This document shows positions 12,719 to 25,689 of a stretch of DNA of 64,000 bases, piece by piece. The notes under the pieces are model-generated. The model was not told the origin of the DNA. It did not search any database and saw only the letters and a list, made by a program, of their open reading frames with translations. The stretch's first letter is position 1. Every line of letters starts with the position of its first letter. A program made the translations under genes and the position numbers. This stretch comes from Datisca glomerata (lineage: Eukaryota > Streptophyta > Magnoliopsida > Cucurbitales > Datiscaceae): positions 2,076,558 to 2,140,557 of the forward strand of contig QANY01007891.1 in assembly GCA_003255025.1 (NCBI GenBank), written 5' to 3'.

Positions 12719-14734
12719 GGTATCTCATAGTTCTTACGAGATCGAGATTTATTAATATGTAAATCATAATAAAGTATATGAGTTATTTCATAACACATCC
12801 TCTATGTGTAGGTTAAATTTCTCTCTATATTAATCATTACACTATACATTTAACTCATAATTGAAAAAAATTATATTAGTTTTTCTTTGAACGTGATGTG
12901 TGACTAAATACAATGACAAATCATAATAGTGATGAGCACTATGATACCATATGGTATTTTTCTATTTATAATATTTTCAAACTTCAATGATTAAAATAAG
13001 GTCGTTTAGACATATTATTTATATGAACAAAACCTACGTTGGAAAATATAATATCAGTTCATTTAATTATAAAAAATATTTTCTTTCTCTGAAAACTCTC
13101 TTTCTCTGAAAAAACTCTTTTTAGTTTATTCATTATTTTCATTCCTCACGAGAGAAGGAGATCTCAAATCTCTTTTTTCGGGTGAAGTTTTTCTGTCATT
13201 TTATTTCTGTTTTCATCCATTTTCATAATACAAAATTTTCCTCCACCTAGATTTAGATCTATGGTAGTTTGTCATCCACCTAGATCTACATCTTGGTAGA
13301 TTTTCCTCCACCTAGACCTAGGATCTATGATGTTTTCTTTAATAGCATTCATTTTATGACTGTCTTCGATAGATCTAACACAAATCTACAAGTTGTGGGG
13401 GTCGATTATGCCAATTTCTTCATTGAATCATTCGACATAGTGAATTCCAACATTGTTTATTCAGGCAAGCCCTTTTGGGTGGCTGTGGTACATAGAATGA
13501 GTCAAGATAAACCTCTAAATTGTCATCCATGTACATTTAGTAGTTTTCTTATTGTTGTGGCTGATTTATGTATTTTGGTTGTTAAGATTTTCTGTTGATC
13601 TTTTGAGATTTGGTTTATCTGTGTTGATAGATCTGTATTTTTTATTATTATATTGATCTAGATATGTACTCATTTTCTTATATGAATGAAATCTTTGTTA
13701 AAAAATGAAAAATATTTACTCTTGTTTCTTTTTCTAGTTTGATAACCAATAATTCATAAATGTGTTAGACAACGGATTTTGTGTCCTGGCATTACCATTA
13801 TCTATTTACATTGGACATAAGATATATAGAATTAAAATTTTCAAGAATGTTTTAAAAATAATTCCGCATATGTTTTTATTTATTAGTTTTTGTTCTTGAT
13901 TAAAATAACGTCACAAATAAAGACTTCTATAATTATTCAACTAAAAATCTAAATTTGATGCTCATTAAATACATTAATTATGCAATTATCTAATTAATTG
14001 ATTATTTTATAAAAAAATGAAAAGTATATTGTTGCGGAAATATAAAAAAGAAAATTGTTAAATATAGTACCAGTAAATTCATTGTAATTATTATTTTCCT
14101 CCCTTAATTCCTTTTCATTTCCTCTAAATTCAATTCTGACATCGAAGCTAATAAATTAAGATCAATTATTGCTGCTGTTGGATTAGAAATCTCTAATAAC
14201 TAATCAAACGCAGTTACCAATCCAAGAAAGAAAAAAGAAATATTCTTGCAATTGACAAGCAAATGATTAAAAATAGTATTATAGTTAGTTAATTAGTAAT
14301 TGGGAAAATCAAATTGTGATAGTTTCTTGAACTTATCCCTACATTGAGCCAAGTGAGAACCATTTCATTACAATAAAATCAAGAACTAAACATATCAGTT
14401 ATATATATATATANTTTTCTTTCTCCAATCTCCATGAAGGTTATATTCTTTATTTGAGTGTAACTAAGCCATTAAATGCCTCAAAGTAAGTAATTAAAAA
14501 ATTTGAGTTGATATTATGTATATTAAATGTAGATATTTTGTATAAATCTGATTTGAAAATAGGTTCTTTGCAATTTTTTTTTTTGAGATGAGTTTTTTTG
14601 TTCTCAGAATAAGTTTGTTTCTGCTTCTGCTAACTTAAAAATTTGTAGGTAGTGATGGTCCTATGACCTTTGTTGATCCTTCTTAGTAGTTTATAACTTA
14701 CTAGCTTGTATAGGATATTTATTTTATATTTTTA

Positions 14735-15060
14735 AGGCTTAACTAATACCCGAAAGTTAATTTATGAGTTAAAAGTTACTTTAAATTTATATTCTTAATC
14801 CAAGATTTTTTTTCAACCGATGTGAGATTACTTTCTCAATATCCCTTGACACGTGCATACCGATTTTTTTCTGATCCTTGTTACATGAAAATGTAATACG
14901 GACCTACTTGTGCTCGAATTGGTTCAGATACTATGTTAAAATTTTAAAATCTAACTCACACACAAAGGCTAGCTTATGGGTTAAAGGGTTGCCCAAACTT
15001 ATACTTTAGCACAAGATTTGTTCTCAATCAATGTGAGATGATTTCCTCAATAATTGGACA
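14735..15060. repeat. Degenerate direct repeat pair
   Basis: Two related blocks follow one another. One runs from AAGGCTTAACTAA through GAGTTAAAAGTTACTTT to CGATGTGAGATTACTTTCTCAATA. The other runs from AAGGCTAGCTTATGGGTTAAA to CAATGTGAGATGATTTCCTCAATA. They look like two diverged copies of one dispersed repeat of roughly 160-200 bp. No coding capacity. Confidence 0.45.
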
Positions 15061-15654
15061 TGAGATTTCTATTCCACGTCGTTTATTTCTTTGAATTGCA
15101 TATGTTCATTTGCTGAAACTAATTTTTAAGACGCGCGTTGCACGTGAATATAAATTTTATAAATATTATTATCATAACTTGTTTTTTCTTAATGTATGCA
15201 ATTTCATTGTGAGCTTAATTTAAAGAATGTATATAAAATTTGTCTAATATTTGAATTATTGCATTTTACTCAAATTTAATTGTAAACTATTTTTCTCTTT
15301 TATAAATTTTTTGTTAATTTTTTTCTTTCATTCACTATTCATTGTTGTTATATATTATGCATCGATTGTTATTGATCATAATTTATATTATAAACTGTAA
15401 TTTAAAAAGATTAGTTAAGATGTCATTTAATTAATTATAAATTTAATTATTACGATGTCATTTAATACTAAGTTTAGAGCTAATTTAGAAATTTTAATAA
15501 TAATGTGAGGATAAAGTTGTATAAATCTAATTTTACTGTAAGATAAAATAAGATAATTAGTTCTACATATAGAGGTTTTTTTAATCCTTTTGCTCAATGA
15601 AATTTTCATTATTATTATTATTTTTAGTTCTCATTAGATTAGTATACACATAAA

Positions 15655-15850
15655 AAAATATTAACTAAAATAATATTATGTTAATTTGAGACATTTTTTG
15701 GCTTACAATTAGTCTTTTAATTAGATTTATACATAAAAATAACAATAAAGATATATTAACTAAAAAATATTGAGTTAATATGAGACTCTTTTTTTTTTTA
15801 CTTATGATTAGCCTTTTAAGATTTTACATTAAAAATAAGGAAAAAACATA
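15655..15850. repeat. Direct repeat of about 95 bp in AT-rich DNA
   Basis: The block ACATAAAAA...TTAACTAAAA...TTAAT.TGAGAC...CTTA.AATTAG.CTTTTAA occurs twice, with TTAACTAAAA at 15661 and 15756, a spacing of 95 bp. The copies differ by small indels and by a poly-T run in the second. Confidence 0.5.
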
Positions 15851-16022
15851 TTTTAAGATTACAATTTAAACAAAGTCGTTAAAAAAATTTCATATGAACA
15901 ATTGAGATAATAAATACATAATAGTTAAAAAAAATTCATATGAGTAATTTTAATAATAAGTACATAGAAAGGATAATGTAAGAAATGCAAAAAATAATTT
16001 GGATTCGTATTGTCCAACTTAC

Positions 16023-16049
16023 ACATATATATATATATATATATATATA
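16023..16049. repeat. TA dinucleotide microsatellite
   Basis: An uninterrupted alternation of T and A runs for about 26 bases after ACTTACACA. Confidence 0.8.
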
Positions 16050-17524
16050 AACGTTGTCCAATTCATTAATAATGAATAAAGCCAAGATGTCGAAGGGATC
16101 ATTTAAAACTTATTAATCTAATTAATCACCTAAACTTCACAAGGACTATAAAAAATTGTTGTTTCTCTAAACATGAAATGTTTGAGATGAGATAATGCAG
16201 ACTACTAAAAAGGTGCAGTGCAAAATTTATGGTCCTCAAATATATATATGGTCTCCTAAAATACCTAACACAATGGTATTAGATTAATTCATGCCCAATG
16301 TTTCGGATTTTTTCATTTTTCATTCGTTCTATCTTAAAGTAAAAATGTCTATTTAAAGTGTAAAACAATTAAACAAGTTCGAATATTGAAATCACAGTAG
16401 ACCCATTAATTGATACAATAGTATGAGTTGAATCCACGACTATTTTTTTATATAAATGTGAGATTTAATAAATAGTGTACTAATATCGAATGATACACAA
16501 GATAGTTAATATGCTAAAATATTTATATGTATCATTATTTAGTTAAGTAATAATGAAGAAATAACTTAAGCTCGGATTTTGATGCGAAACAAAACTATTT
16601 AATGAATGTTAATTAGCTGGATTGTTGTTGGATAAATTTAAATTTACACAAAAAACTATATGTTAAAATAATCTTGTTTGGCAAAACATGTCACAAGCTT
16701 CTTTTTGAAGCAAGAGATGTCTGTATCTCTCTCTCAGTATTTATTTACTCTCAGCTATGCCATGCTCATAAAAAACAAGAGTGAAATTAGTGAAGAATGA
16801 TTTTTTTTAAGCAAATCAAGTAGATGCAAGTTTGTTCGTAAGGATTTGTAAGTCAAGCTTCCAGTAAAATTACATAAATGAAAGGGACGTGCAAGCATAG
16901 TGCTATTATTTTGATACATAAGATATTGTTATACTAACTTCTACAATTTTCAGAGCAAAAAATATTTCATTTCATCCGAGCTAAGATTAGTGATTGAGCA
17001 TGTGACTCGTGGTGTTTAACATACTCTAAAACTAAAAACTCTATTGCGTGGAGACTTTTTTCAGTAACTAATCAATTTTATTCAAGGAAAATATACAGTA
17101 CAAGGTCAAGGGGGACGCCTTAGGAGAAATTACAAGCATAGTACAACTAACTAGCAGAAGTCAAAACAAAAAAATATAACATCAGGAACCATAAGTAATA
17201 TGATAGCTAGACGGGAGAGAACCCACGTTGACTTTTATATAAGGAAAATGACTTTTTATTTTTTTTCTCTTCTGTTGCTCAAGCTACAAATAACTCCCAC
17301 TGGTATCTTTATTATAGGTGAATACTTGAATGATAAAAATCTTCTATATAACCATTTGAACTAAAAATCATAGTCATACAATAAAATTAATTGCAGCAAT
17401 AGAGAAATCAAAATTCAGATTATGAATGTCTCAAACAATGCAAATTTTCAGTCGGTCTCCAATTAACTCATAGCCAAAAGGAATATTTATGTCCAAAACC
17501 AAAAGTAATTAATTAACTAATTAG

Positions 17525-17705
17525 CACACATGGGGTTTTAGCCTTTCGGGCGAGGCGCACGAGGACAGAATCCGCCGTGGGCCTCACCGACACTCGACTG
17601 TCGAGAAACCAGTAACCGGCGCAGTTTACGCCCTTGCGGCGGTCATAGTGAAGGTAAGAATTCTTTGCCTCCCACATGTGGAGGTGACGTGTGTACTTGG
17701 GGTTG
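17525..17705. other. GC-rich coding-like island of unknown identity
   Basis: About 180 bp of markedly GC-rich sequence sit in very AT-rich surroundings. The minus strand is open for about 64 codons (pieces read KYTRHLHMWEAKNSYLHYD, GVNCAGYWFLDSRVS and ADSVLVRLARKAKTP) up to a TAA. A plus-strand frame is open through WGFSLSGEAHED and TGAVYALAAVIVK, and then meets a consensus splice donor, AAG|GTAAG, at about 17650. Both strands look coding because of the high GC, so the true strand cannot be decided. It could be a conserved exon, a piece of organelle-derived or captured DNA, or part of an unrecognised element. Confidence 0.35.
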
Positions 17706-19746
17706 AAATTTTAATACTTTTGCTAGGTTGTATTATTAATTAATTATGAAGGTTTTTCTCATTAAGGAAATAGTTATAACAATGGCCTGTACAATTTTCA
17801 TTTCTGTTTGTTGGTTGGAAATCCAATGCGCTCTGAAATTCAGTGAAAACTATACTTCATCATATGCAATTTCTCGTGCATCAAAATTGGAAATTTGGTT
17901 TTTTTTAACTAATTTTGTAAATATTGTGATTTGATGGTAAGACATTGTATTTTGAAGAGAACTATGATTATTAGTTAGCTACGTTATTAATTATTACCCA
18001 TAAGAACATTTATTGTCATAATGGTATGAATTTCTTTTTATTTTATTAAACCAGTTATGTGATCTAATTAACGTCACAGTAGTTTTTGTTCAATATAACT
18101 TTTACAATTATGAAAACAAGCCTTATCCCAACACCGTCATACAACGTGTGACGTAACTTCACTTTTTAACTTCAGCATTTCTAACACGTCTCTTAGAAAA
18201 AAAAACATTGTTACTTTTAAATAGTTAAAAATAACTAAAATGACATGTATGATGTGTAAGTGAGACATATAACATTGAAATCACACGTAAATCTATATTT
18301 TTTCTGTGGTAGAAAAACTTAATCTTCTAATTTGTAAAATGTTAGAAAAACATAGCTTTATATTTTCATAAATCTTAGCTTGTTAATTTAAAACAATAGC
18401 TTAGTAACAAAATAATATTCTTAATAAAAATTATTATTAGTATAAAAACATTAGAAGATTAAGTGGACTGCATCAGACCACTTTCATGAACTGTTTTAAA
18501 TAATATAGAACTGCAAACAATTGCTTCACTCCCAACTCAATTGTTTAACCAATAATAAGTGATTAGTTAATCATTTAGACCATCATTTGAAGATTTAACA
18601 ATACGATTATTATCGACATCTACAACTCAGCAACTGCTCCGATCAGACAGGTGGCAGCTTCACAATTTTCCCTGTGAAAAACACAAAATAAAAAACCACA
18701 AGTAATCAGCTTTATGATCTCTCAGGTTTGTACTTTGTCTTCAGTTTGAGTCAAGCACTGAAGAAGTACATGAAACTGAGATTAAATTATAACAATTTGA
18801 ACCTCATTTTCAGTAATATCCATTTTCTTCTACCACTCGTGGGCACGATCTGATTTCTTCATTTAATTTATCCTTGAACTTGCTAGGGTTTGGACTAGAT
18901 TTTTTTTAAAATGAAAACTCGACTCTTGTAATTTAAAAAAATTATAAAGAAAATAATGATAGATATGGGTGTCCATGTTGTGGAATAAATAAATTAAGAA
19001 CATAATAAAGTTGAAGCGGTTGATTGTTTTATTGGGAATAAGGGAAAATATTAAATGGGTGTAGGCATTCCTTGGCTTTGTTCTCATTTTTGTATCTTTC
19101 CAGCCTCACTCGTCTTTCTGTCCTTGTTCGTATATTCCATGTTTTTGTAATAAAAAAAATTATGTAATTAATGCTGAGAAAATTTTGTATATAATGCGCC
19201 ATAATGTTTCATGTCTACGTACGATTAATTCAAATTCGAATACTCATAATAAAAACTTGAGAGAATAAAAAACTCAATCAAAAGATTAAAAAAAATATCT
19301 TCTTGAGTTTTTCTCATGATAAACTCAAGAAAATTCGAAGAAAATTTCTGAAATATCTAGAGGATTTGGTATGATTTATAGTTTATATAAAATAGGTTAA
19401 GTGGGTAAACCATTTTTGAACAAAAAATACCTCACAATTATATGTAATTTTAAAATAATGCCTCTTGGGATTCTCTCTATCACCATCACATTCACCATTT
19501 CATCTATAAGAACTATATTAGTTGTGAAAAATTAAGAGACATATTTGGGTGTGAGCCATTGATTTTTCACATTTTGCATTTGCTTTATGTGATTTTGTCA
19601 ATGAAAATTTCAGTGTTTTTATTTTACTTTATGCTTAAATTCCTCTTTCTTCATAAAGAATTTGTTTAAATCAAGTGTTAGCTTTTTGTGAGTTTCTACA
19701 AAGGACACAAACACGAATGGCCTAAATATTCTTTTACAAGTACAAA

Positions 19747-20010
19747 TGCTACAAGAAAACATGGCTAAGGCGGTTTTTTACCTGTTGCAAGGGTCCTTTT
19801 TTCGCGACCATTTTTAATCTACAACTACCGTTATTATGCGACGTTGTAAACCCTTATAGCGACGGTTCTAGATAACCATTTTACATGAAACAATAATCTA
19901 TAATGGCTGTTAATTAATCATCGCAATATGTGGTTTTATGAAGTCTTCCAAAACCATCGCATAAAGGTTTTGTTTAAACCTATAGCGACAGTTATAAAAT
20001 TGTCGTGAAA
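19747..20010. repeat. Left subterminal repeats of CACTA A
   Basis: Beside the terminus are several copies of a word related to GCGACGGTT and its complement AACCGTCGC (for example ATAGCGACGGTT near 19858 and TATAGCGACAGTTATAAA near 19981), in both orientations and mutated. In CACTA elements such words are the binding sites of the TnpA-type accessory transposase. Confidence 0.75.
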
Positions 20011-20289
20011 AATAATTTACGATCCACCATTTACATTGTCACTTATTCCTAAAATTTCCCCTGTATAACATTATTAACAACTATATTCACAATAGTCACA
20101 ATACCATTCATCTTACACATTTATAATGTACATAAATTATCAAACATTGACCCATGAATTTAAAAATGTATTCAAAATATTAGATTATCTATATAAATTA
20201 CCCAAATTATTCAAAGTATGAAAATCTACATAATAACAAAATATTTCACACGTATCAAATAAAGTTCAAAGCATGAAACCCTACTTACA

Positions 20290-20890
20290 GTAACATTTGT
20301 AGTTTTTTCATTCACATAAGTTCTATCTTTCTGTTTATACGAGGGTACCCATAACTCCGTTCTTGAAGGGTCTCTTTCAAGTCCTTCTACCTATCAAATT
20401 AGAACATGTGATTAAAATATACTTAAAATTAAAATTAAATGATTTAATTTATAAAGTCTAAAGTTTACCATTAATGTCTTTTCACTAAACTAATCCGTCC
20501 CAACGTATGAGGATGTTTTGTTTACTCCATAATGCTTTGTAAATTTGAGAACGTCTCTGTTAAGATAGAGAAATAAGAATTAGTTTATTTTATATATAAT
20601 TAGTCATAGATGTAGAGTAAAAAAAAATACATCTCATTCTTCTGAGTATCATTGATGGTTTATTGCGATGAAGCATTACGATAATTAAATGAAACACTAC
20701 TTAAATTATTATCCTAATTAACTTTAACAAGAGCAAACAAACCTTCCATATATTTCCATATTTGTCTCATGATGTGGATCTAATCACCTTGATTTAGAAG
20801 GAGACTCAGTATTCGATCGAGTATCCGATCATGTTAATTGACATATTGACGATCTCATAGTGTAATCCCGCACATGTTAATACATCATGA
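20290..20890 (-). pseudogene. Transposase_24-like accessory gene remnant of CACTA A
   Basis: Minus-strand sequence at about 20290-20400 is a diverged copy of the ELFVASHEREDGTYVNEE region better preserved in element B (23460-23580). Sequence at 20680-20890 matches the N-terminal start region of the same gene (B 26395-26610, D 34076-34282). The part in between is shortened, so this copy is internally deleted. The family (Transposase_24, PF03004) is the TnpA/TNP1-like partner of plant CACTA transposons. Confidence 0.6.
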
Positions 20891-20939
20891 ATATATTTGA
20901 TAAACTACTATATTTTCATCACTTTAAAATATAAATAGA

Positions 20940-21540
20940 TACCTCTTTATGAAACGTTAAATTATATTATTCAGAAATGTTGTTATTGCCACTACTGTAA
21001 TCATATGTCGTGCCTTCAAAAGTTAAATCGTCGACATCTACTCGAACTAAGTTCACATCTTCTAGATTTTATTCATTGAGAAGTCCATCATTATGACGAG
21101 CTCATGTATCACTTTCCAGCACTAATACTCTCATGTCATACAAAGCTCTAGGTTTTGTATGGACACCTACATACCAGTCTTTATCCTTTAGGTCATTAAC
21201 ATAATATACCAAACATGCTTGCGTTGAAAAGATAAATGACTCGTGCTTCAAATGCTCTCCGATGTGAGTCAAACGTGAAAAATTAACAAGTTTAAACTCA
21301 TATCGATCGGTCTTTATCCCAAAAATTTTTGGTAGGTGCAATCCTTTCACATTTGAATACAACCACTATGAATTTCTCATAATAATTCATCTCAATGATA
21401 TCTTTGAGAATCTCATAGTAAGCCATCTCTCTATCTCATGCATTTGCAGAACTTGCCATCTCTAATGTTACACAATGATTTCACTATTTTGAGACTTACA
21501 AAGCTATCAATTTCTTTTTTTATGAAAAAACAAATCCATT
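20940..21540 (-). pseudogene. CACTA A transposase C-terminal (DUF4216) remnant
   Basis: A minus-strand frame at 21102-21362 contains HESFIFSTQACLVYYVND and KDKDWYVGVHTKPRALYDM, the hallmark of DUF4216 (PF13952), found at the C-terminus of plant TNP2-type CACTA transposases. Flanking minus-strand sequence continues the match with shifts of frame. The upstream catalytic domain (Transposase_21 type) is not visible, so the gene is truncated. It aligns with B 26660-27180. Confidence 0.75.
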
Positions 21541-22369
21541 AACATTATAATCATTATACTTTTCACCAAATTTTTTGGACCTCGAGCTAGCCATCTGAGC
21601 TCTTTGGATAAATTGTTCTCATTTTCGTTATAGAAACATAAGATTCAACATCTATTGAATTATATACAATTGAATAATTCAAGTATACCTATTGTACTTA
21701 CTTTAGATGTAAACCAATCAAGAAATTTGTCATGCTATTTGTTTTTACTTTATTATGAGAAGGTCGACGACTACGGTGCTTTATTTTGTAATTGTCCATA
21801 AACTCTCTGAAAGTATTTTATAGGAGTAATATTATTTACACACTAAAGGGACAACCTAAGAAAAAGATGTAAGAGAATCCAAGTTATATATTTGAGACTT
21901 ACTTACAAAATGGATCCACCGACTCACAATTAAACAACACAAATCAATGTGCTTGTGCTAATTTGACGCCAACAAGCACACCATTTCTTGCTTTCTTCGT
22001 TGTTCGACCTAAAATAGGAAGAGAGAAGCACTTTGTGTTGTTTTTTCATCTCCATCCAGACAAGTTGTCATACGCAGAAAAATCAGTGATAGTCCACAAT
22101 AATGACGCATGCATCATAAAATCTCATTTCGTGATACATCGTATGTATTTAAACTAGCCTCTCACGATTCTTATTGTTTTTCAATCAATAGTTGCAAATA
22201 CAAATCAATGTTGTTACCTGTCATCTTCGAGTATCAAAGTAGAACATGATCACATACATCTTTTATGGCTAATTCAGAAATTATGAAAATTCAACTTCTC
22301 AACACAAGAAATTTTAGTTGATGAACATGAAATCTACAAGAATTAGACACCACAAGAAAATAGGTCTAC

Positions 22370-22680
22370 GGCATCGGTCATTCGAGTCTACGACGACGGT
22401 TGGAGAACCGTCAGGATCGAATCACCGACGGTTTTGACAACCGTCGAAGAAACCTCGCGGTAGAGACTCTAAAGCTATGATAATTATGATAATTTATGGC
22501 AGTTTGAAACTGACGCTAAATATAATATACCGCGACGTTTTTAAAAACCTTCACAAATGTATATATAACGACGATTTTAAAATCATCGCTAAAGAGGGAG
22601 TCTTATTGCGACGGTTATAAAACCGTCGCTAATTTGTCCTAGTCCAATTTTTTACGACGGTTCTTAAACCGTCTCAAAAA
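22370..22680. repeat. Left subterminal repeats of CACTA B
   Basis: At least eight copies of ACGACGGTT..AACCGTCG-type words lie in this stretch, several arranged as near-palindromes (for example ACGACGGTTGGAGAACCGTC near 22391). The same array recurs almost in step in element D at 33105-33460. Confidence 0.85.
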
Positions 22681-22959
22681 ACACTGCTTTCACATACTCC
22701 TTCCTATTTCTGCTTATTCTAAAAAATTCCTGCATATTAACACAATTTTAAATAGGGTATATATTTTCACAATAGTCAGAGTAATATCATTCTATATATT
22801 TACAGAGGACATAATTATAAAGTATTGAATCATTAATTAGATATCCAAACTATAATAGATTATCAATACAAAGTATTTAATGAGTTCAAAGTATGAAAAT
22901 TGAAATAACAAAATATTTCAGAAGTATTATTAAATAAAGTTAAACAACAAAAGGCTACC

Positions 22960-23880
22960 CTAGTCTTTACGAGAGTTTTGCATAAACTTCATAATTAAGC
23001 TTAACTGGGAGCGTATCTCTGAACATTCAGCCTACGCCTGGTCATATTTCTCACGCATCTCTAAACATTCAGCCTGCGCCTGGTCATATTTCTCACGCAT
23101 CTCTGAACATCCAGCCTCTAACTGAGGCACATGTGCGCATTGAGCCTCTAACTCAGCTATTCGTGCACGTTGGGATTCTAGCTCAGTTGATAAACGGGTA
23201 GAATCTTGTGCGGACTATTCCCCACGATAATGCGAGAACACTTGAGTTGGAGTTACCCCGAGTCCTAATTAACGCACTCGTCCAGGATGCTCTTGACCCA
23301 ATACTTTTGAGAGCACGTCGTTTGGTGAAATTGGATCATAATCACCTTCCGGATGTTGTCTCATGCGCTCTTTAAGTTTCACATTTAATAAAAAAATTAG
23401 GACTTAGTATCAGTAAACATGTAATAACTATTTAAAAACGTGATATTAATATTAGAACTTATACTTACTGCAACGTTTGCGGTCTCTTCATTTACATAAG
23501 TTCCATCTTCCCGTTCATGTGAGGCTACAAATAGCTCCGTTCTTGAGGGCTCTCTTTGAAGCTCTTCTGTCTATAATATGAGAACATATGATTAAATATA
23601 CTTAAAATAAAACTAATTAAATCAATTATAAAGTCTAGAATTTACCATTTCTACTATTTCCGTTGGTATACTAGTATGTCCTAACGTGTGAGGGTGTTTT
23701 AGTTTGCTCCGAATATTCTATTAGTTACAGCTTGTTTTTTTATATATGAAAGATAAATAAAAGTTAATTTATTTCACATACAATTAATCATAGATGTATA
23801 GTAAAAAATCATACATTTCCTTCTTTTGAGTATCATTTATGAATTATCGTAACAAAACTCTCTTTTGGAATAGCATCATT
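22960..23880 (-). pseudogene. Transposase_24-like gene of CACTA B, C-terminal half
   Basis: The minus strand reads, in order, HWNDAIPKESF near 23850, ELFVASHEREDGTYV near 23510, KERMRQHPEGDYDPISPNDV and EHPGRVR-stop-LGLGVTPTQVFSHYRGE near 23230-23370, then a coiled-coil-like tail with repeated RIAELEAQ and EMREKYDQA units down to about 23000. These are landmarks of Transposase_24 (PF03004), the accessory DNA-binding protein of plant En/Spm elements. An in-frame stop after GRVR and frame changes disable it. Introns are likely between the blocks. The N-terminal half lies on the other side of element C, at 25976-26610. Confidence 0.75.
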
Positions 23881-23939
23881 CCAATGTTTTAATGCATCTT
23901 CCTTCATTTCATATGTCGTCATACATTACAAGAAATCAT

Positions 23940-24235
23940 AGATATCACGACAGTTTTTTTTGTCTATTGCGACGATTCTAAACCGTCACAAAGGATATTC
24001 CGACGGTTACCAAACCATCGAGAATGTCGCCGTCGGGAAAAAAATTGCGACCGTTTTGATAACCGTCGAAGGAACGTCGTTAAAAATTACCTATCGCGAC
24101 CGTTATATAACCGTCGCTATAGACTTCTATTCTGACATTGTATTCCATTGTATCTTATTTATACGGCGGTTATAAGAACCGCCGAATATGCTATGAATTT
24201 TTTTTTTAAATATAGTGGTGGTTCTTCAAACCGCG
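23940..24235. repeat. Left subterminal repeats of CACTA C
   Basis: A dense series of CGACGGTT and AACCGTC words, mostly alternating in orientation every 20-40 bases (for example TTGCGACGATTCTAAACCGT near 23968, TATCGCGACCGTTATATAAC near 24092). They would fold into many small hairpins in single-stranded form. Confidence 0.85.
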
Positions 24236-25689
24236 GCTATTGTGTTTAAAAAAAATTGAAAAAGCGCACACCAATCCAGATTTTCAGATAAATGAGAAGA
24301 ACATTGGTCATTGCCAACTATGTTGAGTATTTGTACGCTGTTCAAGTATAAAATATCAGAGACGAACACATGAATCAGCCCAATCGACAGACATATGCAC
24401 AGTAAAATAAAACTTTGAAATTTAAACAACTTTCTCTATAGATATTTCTGAAGTCCAAAAATACCCAGGCTGCATGTTAGTTATTCTCTTTGTACAGAAT
24501 ACTCCAACACTCATCTAACTGACTAGCTGGGAGATTGTTCAGCCAAAAGAAGAAGGAAAAAAAATAAAATCCCCTTTCGGCTTGCATCTTCGGTACATTC
24601 TCTGTCAATTTGGGACTTTTACAATTTAGCCTAAAGATTAGAATTGACTGCAAAAACCCAAATACAGAGACCCTGTACATCATGGATACACAAAGATTAA
24701 ATCATCCAGATCTCAGTTAAATTTATCAGTATTGAACTTAACACAATCCATCCGAGCATAAGAATGGAAAGCAGTCGAGGAAAACTTGACTAACAACCGC
24801 TTCAAATAGATGCAAATTTTCTTATCTGATAAGTACTAACGTGGTTTTCAAAATCCCACTTTCAGGGCAGAAATAAACAGCTTGAGAGCCTAAAGAAGTA
24901 AGAAGGTGAAGATCTAGCAAATATTACCTAATAACGAGGTTCTGTAACTCCAAATCTCCAACAGAAAAAGTTGCTAGGATAATCAGTGGAGGATAGTAGA
25001 GAGCTTAAATGATAGATAGACTATCGCTGCTCCTCCTTAAGAAATTTCAGTAAAGAAGAAGAGAAAAACAGTGGAAGATAAAGGACGACAACTAATTATG
25101 TAGGGAAATTCTTATCCTCCCACCACAGTGACCACACTCCTCTTCTAATTTTAGGGTTCCAATGCCAGCAATCAGCCAAAACAGATTCCAAGGGATTTAG
25201 CAATAAATTGAAAGCCATTACTCCCCAAAGAACTAAGATTTGCAATAAACAATAAAAACTAAGACATAACAGGATAAAACCATAAAAAAACCCAAATACA
25301 GAGCGAATGAGAAAAATAGAGAAGAAGCCACAAACCATAAAATAGGAGCCCTTTCAATCTCCTCTCTCCAGCTTCCTGTGTGACTCATTTCAAGGCAGAT
25401 CGAGGAGGACTTTATGTGCGCCTCATTTTAGAGAGAGGAGATACGTTTCTGATGGAGGAGACCGAGCGAGGGGATGAGGAGCATGGGAGGAAGGGGATCG
25501 AGAAGGGAGTGGGGGTATGGTTTCAGGCAAAAAATTGAGAGCATGGAGATAGGAGGAGACGAAAGGGTTTTTGATAGATGAGATCGAGAGAGGAGACACA
25601 GAGGACTTGGCACGTTTTTAGGTCTTTCATCGATTCCCCGCTCGATTTTTTGGCTTATTTTCACATTTCCCGCATTTTGCTTCTCTATG

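Larger units (their letters stand above)
12554..19746. other. AT-rich spacer between copia 1 and the CACTA nest
   Basis: No complete gene was recognised. Contents seen are an exon-like open frame at about 12559-12718, a region with repeated CCACCTAGA words and a 101-codon plus-strand open frame of unknown nature (13293-13598), an ambiguous base at 14414, a degenerate repeat pair (about 14735-15060), a direct repeat of about 95 bp (15655-15850), a TA microsatellite (about 16023-16049) and a GC-rich island (17525-17705). These are listed separately where they can be bounded. The remainder is AT-rich with no signal I can support. Confidence 0.5.

Noticed and set aside
12925..12955. GAGCACTATGATACCA, resembling the complement of a tRNA-Met primer site, with a possible LTR to its right
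   Set aside because: No TG...CA repeat with a partner could be found and the match is imperfect. Kept only as a note.
13293..13598. 101-codon plus-strand open frame
   Set aside because: It starts inside repeated CCACCTAGA words and has no recognisable domain. Probably a chance frame or part of an unknown repeat.
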